Assembly: GCA_965249175.1 (NCBI GenBank)
Contig: OZ252227.1
Span: forward strand, 3,472,001 to 3,536,000
Source of the DNA: CAZYFH01 sp965249175
Lineage (GTDB): Bacteria > Acidobacteriota > Vicinamibacteria > Vicinamibacterales > UBA8438
DNA: 64,000 nt
Direction: 5' to 3'
A program made the position numbers and the translations under genes. Positions 25,536 through 33,398 of this stretch are shown in pieces (the stretch's first letter is position 1; each line of letters opens with the position of its first letter). The notes under the pieces were generated by a model. That model was given only the letters and a program-made list of their open reading frames with translations, made no database searches and was not told the DNA's origin.

Positions 25536-27803
25536 CTACCGGAGCTCGGCGGCGACGGTCTCGACATACGATGTCGCGTGCTGGAGATCGTAGTCACGGT
25601 ACCGTGCAGGCAGCTCCAGGTTGGCGAGCGTCTCTTCGACACTCTTCCCAGCCCTCAGCGCATCCTGCACGATCGCCAGGAGGTCGCGGCAGAACTCCGC
25701 GTACTCCCTCACGTCGTCCACCGTGAGCCACCCCAGCATTGTCTGCGCTGTGGGAGGCGTGGCGCGACCGGGCACGACGAACGTCACGCCGGTCTCCTCG
25801 AGCATCTCGACGACCCGCACGAGCGTGTCGGGGAAGGCTGCGGCACTCCCGCCCAGGCCGGTGTCGATCCGCGGTACGCTCTTCGACGGGAAGAGGTCTC
25901 CGAGATAGGCCATTCTGAATAGAGGCACCACGAGCACCGAGTCGCCGTTGGTGGGTCCGGCGCCGAAATGGTACAGGTCGATCTGGCTGCGGCCGTCGTT
26001 CAGGGTCAGCTCTCGTGCGTATGTCCGCGTCGGGGCGAACCGGGTCCGCTCGCCGGCGAACAGGTCCATCCGCTCCATGGCGGTCGCGGCGTTCTCATGG
26101 GCGACGACGTCGACCAGATTCGGGTATCCGGTAAGGTTCGCGGGCTCGGGGGCGTGTGCGAGCGTGTTGACGACCGTCGTGATCGGCTTGTCGGTGATCC
26201 GATCGACTTCGGCCCGAATCTCCTCGAACGAGGCGGACCGGGCGGGATCGACGACGACCACTCCATCATCGACGACGAACACCAGGGTATTGGTGCCTCG
26301 GCCTGACAGCAGATAGAGCTCCCCGTACTCGGCCGTTGACGGGTCACCGGTGGGGGACTCGCTCGCCGCGAACTGCATGACGAGCGGCGGCCGGCCGGCG
26401 TCCGTGGCCTCAGGAGCGTCGGGGCGCGTCACCGCTGCCCGTCGGACGGGTGATGACGAAGATGGCACGTTGGGATAGTCCGCCGCGGCCAGCGATGCGC
26501 TCAGGACTTCTTCGTCATTCCGGATGAGCACGTGTCGATTCGCGTACGCCGCGGCGACCCAGTTGACCCCGCCGAGACGACGCCGGTTGTGCGGGTTGGA
26601 CGTCGGCGCGATGAGCGGGGTCCGGCTGATCTCCTCGTAGCCGTCCGGGGAAAACCTGGCGATGATCAAGTCACCACGGTCGTTGTTGATGAAGAACCGA
26701 TCTTCGTGCGCCACGATGAAGGCGCTGGCCCAGCGGGCGCGCTCCCCGACTAGATCCTGGGTCTCCCAGACGCGTTCGCCTGTCACGGCGTTCAGCGCAC
26801 GGAACTGACCGAAGCTGCCGACGCCGTAGACGTGACCTCCCAGGATGACCGGTGTGGTTAGTGTGGAGTGCAGCCCGTCAGTGGCGATCTCGTTGTCGCT
26901 CGTCCCCTTCCACACGAGCTCGGCCACCGGACGGTCGTCGTCGAGCGAGAGCATGACCGAGCCGTTGTAGAAGGCGCTGATCAACAGACGTGACCCGTCG
27001 TGGACCGGGGCGGCGACGGTCATGTTCCAGATGGTTCGCACCGGCTCTTCCCAGTACAACTCGCCGGTCGCCGGGTCGAGCGACACGATGGCTTCGGGAA
27101 ACCAGATGATCAGCTGAGGCCGCCCCGCCGCCTCGATCACGATCGGCTGGGGCACACCGATGTCGGAGTCCGAGGGAAGGGCACGCCAGATCTCCTCGCC
27201 CGTGAGCTTGTCGAACGCCACGATCCGGGCGTTGTCGTCGCCGCCGACGATCGCGATGAGACGCGGGCCGTCGACCAGCGGCGCGCTGCTGAAGCCCCAC
27301 TGCGGGGGTGCGGCTTCGTATTCGTTTATGAGGTCTTTCGTCCACAGCACTTCACCGGTCTCCACGTCGAGGGTGTGCAACAGTCCGGTGGCACCCATGA
27401 CGTAGACACGATTGCCGTCCACGGTCGGCGTGATGCGTGGACCTTCCCAAGCGGCGCCAAGCGTTCGATAGTCGGCGTCCCAGGCCCGCGTCCACAGGAT
27501 GCGGCCCGTCTCCTCGTCCAGCGCGACGGCACGCTCGACGACCTCCGTCCCTCGTTCGTCGCGAGTGAAGTCCGTCAGAAAGACCCGACCCTCGGAGACC
27601 ACCGGACTGCTCCACCCCGGGTCGATCGGCGTCCGCCATCGCACCTTCAGGCCCTCGGCAGGAAACGCATCGACGATGCCGGTTTCCAGCCAGACGCCGC
27701 GGCGTCCTTTGCCACGGAACTCCGGCCAGTCGTCTGCATAGGCAGGGGGGACGACGAGGGCAAATCCGACAGCCGCGCAAAGAAGAAGGGACAGTCGCGC
27801 CAC
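25536..27803 (-). CDS. quinoprotein propeller fused to degenerate metallo-beta-lactamase domain
   Basis: 755 residues from the GTG at 27803, four bases after the ankyrin gene's stop. A Sec signal (residues 1-20, ending PPAYA) leads into a PQQ-like propeller, about 25-440. Its blades carry LDEETGRILWTRAWD, LDVETGEVLWTKDL, FDKLTGEEIWRAL, LDPATGELYWEE and LNAVTGERVWETQD. A metallo-beta-lactamase fold follows, from about 490. The metal motif normally HxHxDH reads TLAHAPEPAN here, so only one His survives, and the next-strand GPxHTxGD motif reads GAGPTNGD. The Asp in YLGDLF is kept. The domain therefore has lost most zinc ligands and may bind rather than hydrolyse. Such fusions are unusual. Confidence 0.8.
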   Translation of the reverse strand: MARLSLLLCAAVGFALVVPPAYADDWPEFRGKGRRGVWLETGIVDAFPAEGLKVRWRTPIDPGWSSPVVSEGRVFLTDFTRDERGTEVVERAVALDEETGRILWTRAWDADYRTLGAAWEGPRITPTVDGNRVYVMGATGLLHTLDVETGEVLWTKDLINEYEAAPPQWGFSSAPLVDGPRLIAIVGGDDNARIVAFDKLTGEEIWRALPSDSDIGVPQPIVIEAAGRPQLIIWFPEAIVSLDPATGELYWEEPVRTIWNMTVAAPVHDGSRLLISAFYNGSVMLSLDDDRPVAELVWKGTSDNEIATDGLHSTLTTPVILGGHVYGVGSFGQFRALNAVTGERVWETQDLVGERARWASAFIVAHEDRFFINNDRGDLIIARFSPDGYEEISRTPLIAPTSNPHNRRRLGGVNWVAAAYANRHVLIRNDEEVLSASLAAADYPNVPSSSSPVRRAAVTRPDAPEATDAGRPPLVMQFAASESPTGDPSTAEYGELYLLSGRGTNTLVFVVDDGVVVVDPARSASFEEIRAEVDRITDKPITTVVNTLAHAPEPANLTGYPNLVDVVAHENAATAMERMDLFAGERTRFAPTRTYARELTLNDGRSQIDLYHFGAGPTNGDSVLVVPLFRMAYLGDLFPSKSVPRIDTGLGGSAAAFPDTLVRVVEMLEETGVTFVVPGRATPPTAQTMLGWLTVDDVREYAEFCRDLLAIVQDALRAGKSVEETLANLELPARYRDYDLQHATSYVETVAAELR

Positions 27804-27807
27804 TGCT

Positions 27808-29385
27808 CTATTTGGTCGCCGCGAGCCCGCGCAGACGCTCCTGGACGGTCCCCGGGATGCCCAGGTTCGTATCGGCTCCGAGCTCCCCAAGCAGGGCCGC
27901 CACTTCTGGCCACTCCTGATAGTGGAATGACTGCTTGGCCCCCTCGGCCAGGCGGAACCCCGTGCGGCCCCGCCAATCGCGCGCGTCGATATCGGCGCCG
28001 TGCGCGACGAGCGACCGGACGATCTCGGGGAGACCACTGAAGGCCGCGCAGTGCAGCGCGGTGAAGTCAGCCTCGTTGGTGGCGTTTACGTCCACACCTG
28101 CCTCGATGAGGATGTCGACGGCCGCTTCCGCCGTCGGCTGACGGGGTGCCCGTGGTGTGTTCGTCCAGTGAGCCGCGCGCCCGCAACCGGCCGCAGCCAT
28201 CAGCGCGGTGGTCCCATCCTCAGACGTGAGATCTGGACGAGCGCCTGCCGCCAGGAGGCTGCGTAGGATCTCTCCGGTCGAGTTCGGATTGCGTCTGCCG
28301 AACCTCATCCGATCCGCGCCGGGATTCGTCGCGTACGCCGCCACCCACAGCGGGGTCGCTCCGGCAACGTCGCCGGTGCCGGTCGTGAACGTGTCGTACG
28401 CGCCGTTTCGGACGAAGCCCTGGCCCGTCATCTCGGAGGCGGTCAGGCGCGCGTTGGGATCCGACCCTCGGGCGAGCAGGGCATTCACCAGCGGTTGCCG
28501 TTCGTCAAGCTGGATCCGGCCCCGCGCCCTCCCGCGCCCGCTGCGATTCCAGGCCCGCAGCCACGTATCGACCGGTCCGGCGGCGGCATGCAGCGCCGTG
28601 ACGCCTCCGATCGCACCATTCGGATCGGCACCGTGATCCAGCAGAAAATGGGCGAACGCGCTCTGTCCGACGACGATCGCATACGCCAGCGGATGCGCGC
28701 CATCCGCCCCGGTGTCATTGACGCGTGCGCCGGCCTCGAGCAGGAGCTTCGCCGTGTCGATGTCGCCGTTCCCCGCCGCCGCCATCAACGGGGACAACGC
28801 CTGCTGAGGCATGGGATCGACGTCGGCGCCATGCTCGACGAGCTCGCGGACGATGTCCGGATGGCGTTCGACAATCGCCCACATCAGCGCCGTCTCTTGT
28901 GTGGTGGCGGTGGCGGCGTTCACGTTGGCCCCGCGGGACAGCAAGGCTTTCACCACGTCGGGATTGCCCGTGCGCGCGGCGGTCATGAGCGGCGTCAGAC
29001 CGTTCATCTGTGAGGCGTTCGGATCCGCGCCGGCGTCGAGGAGCTGCGTGACCACCGCGGCGCTCGCGTTCTCGCAGGCCCGCGCAAGCGGCGTCACACC
29101 GTGATCGTCACCCGCGTTGGCGTTCGCGCCCGCGCGCAGCAGGATCTGCACCGCTTCAGCATCATCCCAGTGCGCGGCCCAGAGGAGCGCCGTCACACCA
29201 TCGGCCCGCGCGGTCGTGACGTCGATCCCCTCCTCGATCAGCGCGCGCACCATCTCTGTGTCCCGTTGCGCGGCGGCGGTGACGAGTCGAAGATCCGAGC
29301 TCGCGGCGATGGCCCAGCCGGCCATCGACAAGAGGGCGACCGTCAACAGACCGACGAGCCGTGTGCGAGTGCTAGTCGTGTTCAT
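27808..29385 (-). CDS. exported ankyrin-repeat protein
   Basis: 525 residues with a Sec signal (MNTTSTRTRLVGLLTVALLS, ending AIAASS). Ten or more ankyrin repeats follow, each with the GxTPLxxAAxxGxxxxVxxLLxxGAdvN pattern, e.g. DGVTALLWAAHWDDAEAVQI and NGLTPLMTAARTGNPDVVKA. The Gly/Arg-rich insert around 280-300 breaks the array. The ATG overlaps the stop of the upstream PDLQGxW gene by four bases (ATGA), and a PQQ-MBL fusion follows at once. Export of an ankyrin protein in the same operon as a quinoprotein suggests a periplasmic scaffold or interaction partner, which is inference. Confidence 0.85.
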   Translation of the reverse strand: MNTTSTRTRLVGLLTVALLSMAGWAIAASSDLRLVTAAAQRDTEMVRALIEEGIDVTTARADGVTALLWAAHWDDAEAVQILLRAGANANAGDDHGVTPLARACENASAAVVTQLLDAGADPNASQMNGLTPLMTAARTGNPDVVKALLSRGANVNAATATTQETALMWAIVERHPDIVRELVEHGADVDPMPQQALSPLMAAAGNGDIDTAKLLLEAGARVNDTGADGAHPLAYAIVVGQSAFAHFLLDHGADPNGAIGGVTALHAAAGPVDTWLRAWNRSGRGRARGRIQLDERQPLVNALLARGSDPNARLTASEMTGQGFVRNGAYDTFTTGTGDVAGATPLWVAAYATNPGADRMRFGRRNPNSTGEILRSLLAAGARPDLTSEDGTTALMAAAGCGRAAHWTNTPRAPRQPTAEAAVDILIEAGVDVNATNEADFTALHCAAFSGLPEIVRSLVAHGADIDARDWRGRTGFRLAEGAKQSFHYQEWPEVAALLGELGADTNLGIPGTVQERLRGLAATK

Positions 29386-30560
29386 GGTTCTTCTCTAACC
29401 TTAGATGGTTGCTGCGAAGGCTCCCACTGTCTCAACTCTTCCCACGCCGCTTCGATCTGCGGACGACGGTTCGCCCGTTCGTCCTCGGAGGCTTGCATCG
29501 CATACTCCTCATCCACCCGAGCGGCCCTGAGGCTGTTGGCCATCGCATAGTTTCCCTCGTGGCACCCCGGCTCGAGGAGCAGATAGTCGTCGTCCTCCCT
29601 TCCCAGGGGTCGAAGGACCGTGTAGGGCTCCACGTAGGTCATCGGATCGTCGACCGTGTATTGGTATTCGATCCGCTCATCGGAGACACGGGTGTAGCGC
29701 TCGATATAGCGAAGCCCCTCACCGGACCCTGCGTAGTAGTGGACATGCGCCGAGAGACCGCCGTGCGCGGGTATGACCTCTCCACCGTCTTGCGTCCCCA
29801 AGATGTTGGTGGTCTCGATCACCAACGTCTCGCCTTCCCAGTGGCCACGCGCATCCCCTAACCACTGGCGCATGTGCGCCGGCAACGGCGGGCGGCCGTC
29901 GAGGGGCACGACATAGACGCTGTTGTGATTGAGCGTCGTGACACGAAACACGACATACCCGGGTGCCTGGAAAATGACCTTGTTCCCACTGAGGCGTCCC
30001 CTCGCCTCGGCGAGACAACGGGCCGCCGGGTTCGCATCCCGCCACGAATCACGTTGGCCGCGGCCCCGGTTGTTCTCTTCTCTCGCCTCCCATCGTCGCA
30101 GCACCGCACGAGTGAAGGGGGGGTTGCGTCCATCCGGCGGATCGATGACCAACGACGTTCGCCGCCACGTGTCTCTCAGTTTTCGCGGTCCCTGGTCGGT
30201 CCAAAACCGGTTGTATTCCTGCCCGACAATCTTCTTGTCGTATCCAGTGGTCCGATCGAGATCCCAGGGGCGCACAACGCCGTCTAGCTGTTCTCCACTC
30301 GCTCCTTGAGCACGTATCGCATCCCTTTGTGCTCGTTCAGCCACTTCCTCGTCGGTCAGGAGCTCCCTCTCCCCGTACTGGGCAGGTCGCTCCATCGGGG
30401 TGGTGGTCACCTCGTTGGTCCAAATCCCCTGTAGGTCGGGATCGCCCCATGGTGTCCGGGGCGGTGTCCACTCTTGTGCCTCGATACTCGAGACGGCCGC
30501 GCCAAGGGCGGCGAGGAACGCCACGATCGCCACAGATCCGACCCTCATGTGCGCTCCCAT
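29382..30560 (-). CDS. secreted PDLQGxW-family protein (copy 3, divergent)
   Basis: 392 residues from the ATG at 30560, which has AGAGG five bases upstream. A GTG at 30566 and an ATG at 30548 are alternatives. The signal ends SSIEAQ. Family blocks are WGDPDLQGIWTNEVTTTP, TSLVIDPPDGRNPP, YVVFRVTTLNHNSV, YVVPLDGRPPLP, RQWLGDARGHWEGETLV, YIERYTRVSDERI, YQYTVDDPMTYVEPY and LEPGCHEGNYAM. It differs from the other four in length and in lacking the GFNxGPP block. It carries a long charged C-terminal tail. It heads an operon with ankyrin and PQQ-MBL genes. Confidence 0.78.
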   Translation of the reverse strand: MGAHMRVGSVAIVAFLAALGAAVSSIEAQEWTPPRTPWGDPDLQGIWTNEVTTTPMERPAQYGERELLTDEEVAERAQRDAIRAQGASGEQLDGVVRPWDLDRTTGYDKKIVGQEYNRFWTDQGPRKLRDTWRRTSLVIDPPDGRNPPFTRAVLRRWEAREENNRGRGQRDSWRDANPAARCLAEARGRLSGNKVIFQAPGYVVFRVTTLNHNSVYVVPLDGRPPLPAHMRQWLGDARGHWEGETLVIETTNILGTQDGGEVIPAHGGLSAHVHYYAGSGEGLRYIERYTRVSDERIEYQYTVDDPMTYVEPYTVLRPLGREDDDYLLLEPGCHEGNYAMANSLRAARVDEEYAMQASEDERANRRPQIEAAWEELRQWEPSQQPSKVREEP

Positions 30561-30914
30561 GTTCACCTCTAGCAGCCCGTGCTAGGCAAGCGTCTCGACC
30601 CTCCCGGTGCTGTCGCCGAAGCTGTCGACGTGCACGCCGAGGCGATCGAGCAGCGCCACATAGAGGTTGGCGATCGGGGTGCCTTCCGGATGCCGGACGT
30701 AACGGCCCCCCGCGATCCCGGCCGCCTGTCCGCCCACCACCGCCACGGGCAGGTCATCATGGAAGTGCGTGTTGCTGTCACTGATACCAGTCCCGTAGAG
30801 CAGCGCCGTGTGGTCCAGCAGCGTGCCATCGCCTTCCGGTGCCGCGGCGAGCTTCTCCACCAGATACGCAAACTGCTGGAAGTGAAACTCGTTGACCTTG
30901 TGTAGGCGCTCGAG

Positions 30915-30922
30915 CTTGCCGG
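30915..30922. repeat. 8-bp target duplication of IS copy 1
   Basis: CTTGCCGG is found here and at 32352-32359, immediately outside the two ends of the 1429-bp IS. Confidence 0.9.
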
Positions 30923-32351
30923 GAGGGTGAGCTAATCTTAGTTGAAAATTGAAACGGCTCCAGACCCTGTGGTGTGATGACGTTGCAAAAGACGGACATC
31001 ACCCCACGAGAGAGAGGAGCCACGATGAGTGTCCTACGTGCTGTCAGGAAGCGCAAGAAAGTTCGCAAGCTGGGCTCGGTCAACATCATTCACCGCGAGG
31101 CCTACGCGGATCTGGAGCTGGACGCGAAGGTGGAGCTGATCCGCTCGCTGGTGCCCCTGGGCCTGATGCATGTGCAGGAGTTGCTCGACCAGGAGGTGAC
31201 GGCGCTGGCGAGCGAGCGCTACGTCCGGAAGGACGCGTCGGTCGGTGGACGCCGTCACGGCAGTAACCCTGGGACGGTGGGTCTCGCGGGGCAGCGCGTG
31301 CCGATTCGCGTGCCCCGGATTCGTCGCCTCGCAGGGAGCGAGATTCCGCTGCGGTCGTATGCGGCGTTGCATGACGACCGCGAGGTGGACGACGCGCTGC
31401 TGCGACGGGTGCTCTACGGGATCTCGTGCCGCAACTACGCGGCGGCCGCGGCGGCGATTCCCGGGGCGATCGGGCTCTCGAGTTCGACGGTGTCCCGGGG
31501 GTTCATCCAGGCCAGCGCGGCGCAGCTACGGGCGTTCCAGGAGCGGGACCTATCCGATGAGGACGTGGTGGCCGTGTTCCTGGACGGCAAGACGTTCGCT
31601 GACGCGACGATGGTCATCGCGCTAGGCATCACGCTGTCTGGGGAGAAACGCTTCCTGGGCTTCGTCGAAACGGACACGGAGAACGCGACGGTGCTCACAC
31701 CGTTCCTGCGGTCGTTGGTCGAGCGGGGCCTCGACCTCTCCCAGGGTGTGCTGGTCATCCTCGATGGCGGCAAGGGGCTCCGCACGGCCGTCCGGAAGGC
31801 CTTCCGGGGCCGGGCCCTGGTCCAACGGTGCCAGTGGCACAAGCGCGAGAACGTGGTGAGCTACCTGGCCAAGCACGAGCAGGCGGTGTGGCGTCAGCGT
31901 CTCCAGCGAGCGTACAACCGGCCGGACTACGACGAGGCCCTCGGTGCGCTCGAGACGCTCCACGGCGAGTTGGACGAGCGGAACCAGTCGGCGGCTGACA
32001 GCTTGGCGGAAGGCCTGGACGAAACCCTGACGTTACATCGATTGGGCGTGTACGGAGTGCTGGGCCGGTCGCTGAAGACGACGAACTGTCTGGAGTCGGT
32101 CAATGCGCTGGTCGAGGAACGCTGCGCGAAGGTAGATCACTGGCAGAGCTCGAGCCAACGCCACCGCTGGCTGGCGACCGCCCTCCTGGACATCGAACCG
32201 CGCTTACGAAGGGTGAGGGGCTACCGCCACCTTCCCACGCTTCGGGCCGCATTGAAGCGAGAACTGAAGATCGACACGACGACGTCGAAGAAGCAGGCCG
32301 CGTAAGCCATCGGGAGCCGTGGAGAGTTTCAACTAAGAATGGGCTTGACTC
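30923..32351 (+). mobile_element. IS256-type element, copy 1 (1429 bp, intact transposase)
   Basis: Imperfect terminal inverted repeats: left begins GAGGGTGAGCTAATCTTAG and right (reverse) GAGTCAAGCCCATTCTTAG. They match at the GAG tip and at TCTTAGTTGAAA inside. It is 1429 bases long, the same length as copy 3 and the reassembled copy 2. It differs from those two by at least two bases that can be seen: C/G at offset 554 and T/G at offset 1111. The second converts TTA to TGA in the other copies. Confidence 0.9.
31025..32305 (+). CDS. mutator-type (IS256-family) transposase, intact
   Basis: 426 residues from the ATG at 31025 (GAGAGAGGAGCCACG upstream). Catalytic residues are visible: first Asp in VVAVFLDGKTFAD, second Asp in VLVILDGGKGLR, then RCQWHKRENV, and Glu in TTNCLESVNALVEE. 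The C-terminus is Lys-rich (TTTSKKQAA). Only this copy has a complete reading frame. It could supply transposase in trans to the two truncated copies near 54-56.8 kb. Confidence 0.92.
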   Translation: MSVLRAVRKRKKVRKLGSVNIIHREAYADLELDAKVELIRSLVPLGLMHVQELLDQEVTALASERYVRKDASVGGRRHGSNPGTVGLAGQRVPIRVPRIRRLAGSEIPLRSYAALHDDREVDDALLRRVLYGISCRNYAAAAAAIPGAIGLSSSTVSRGFIQASAAQLRAFQERDLSDEDVVAVFLDGKTFADATMVIALGITLSGEKRFLGFVETDTENATVLTPFLRSLVERGLDLSQGVLVILDGGKGLRTAVRKAFRGRALVQRCQWHKRENVVSYLAKHEQAVWRQRLQRAYNRPDYDEALGALETLHGELDERNQSAADSLAEGLDETLTLHRLGVYGVLGRSLKTTNCLESVNALVEERCAKVDHWQSSSQRHRWLATALLDIEPRLRRVRGYRHLPTLRAALKRELKIDTTTSKKQAA

Positions 32352-33398
32352 CTTGCCGGCCTCGTCTTGATGATGTGACAGCGGGTGGTGCGAATCGGAC
32401 ACGCCTATCTCGGGATAGGCCCGACCACTGACCTCCTTGGCCAACATGAAGGTGCTGACACGGGTCAGATCTGTCTGGTAGGCGAGCGCGAGCAGGTCCA
32501 TCTGGAGCTTCGCGTGCGTGGCGTAGTCCTCTGGGATGCCCGCTGGCTCATCCACCACCGGCAGCTCGCGCGAGCTCTGCCGTTCGGCGGTCTGGATGCG
32601 CCGCTCGACGTCCCGCACCGAATCGATGTACTCGGACACCTTGGCCCGGTCGCCTGACCCCAGTCGCCGCTGGAGGCGCGAGAGCTCGGAGGCCACTGCA
32701 TCGATGATGGTCCGGTCGCGCTGGAGCCTGGCCACCCGCGCCGCGGGATCCGTGCTGCCGCTGGTGCCGAACAGCCGCTCGAAGACCGCGCGCGGGTCGC
32801 GCTCGACCGGTAGCGGGGTGGTCGGTGTGCGCCACGCGATGGTGTTCGTATAGGCACAACTCGAGCCCCCGTCGCAGGTGCCCAACATCGCATTCGACTC
32901 GATGCCGAGCTCGAGCGAGGTCAGCTGCGTCTGCTTGGCGAGCTCCTGTGCCGCCACCTGGTCCATCGACACCGCCGCGTAGACGTCGGCGCCGGTGGTC
33001 AGCTTGAACGTGGTCGCCGTCAGGAACGTCCCGGCCGACCGGGCATGGTCACCCCCGCCTTCCATCAAATCCGCGGGCTTGTCGGCCAGGCCGCCCAGGA
33101 GCAGCACGCGGTCCTTGAGCCCGTTGAGTGACTGCAGCGTCGGCGGCAGGTTGACTAGCGGTCCCTCCGTCTTGGGCCACCAGTAGCCCATGGACATCCC
33201 ATTGGGTACGTAGAACACCCCTAGCCGGCGCAACCGCGCCGGCGATGCCGGGGTCTGGCTGAGCGCCGTCAAGGCAGGCACCATCGCGTCGAGCAACGGC
33301 AGGGCCAGGGTGGCTCCCGCCCCGCGCAACATCGCCCGCCGCGACAACCGTTTCTTGGTGACGAACATCGGCGTTTCCTCAATCAGCCTAGTAGCCCG

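Larger units (their letters stand above)
30582..33368 (-). pseudogene. DUF1552-family protein, split by IS copy 1
   Basis: The 5' part begins MFVTKKRLSRRAMLRGAGAT, a Tat signal, and reaches HHPLSHHQDEAGK before the IS. The 3' part resumes with LERLHKVNEFHF and ends VETLA at 30582. Precise removal of 30923-32351 and one 8-bp duplication joins AGK to LERL in frame. The family is common beside DUF1592 proteins in Acidobacteriota, Planctomycetes and Verrucomicrobia; its enzymatic role is not established. The upstream neighbour on the same strand is the DUF1592 gene, 30 bases away, as expected. Confidence 0.85.
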
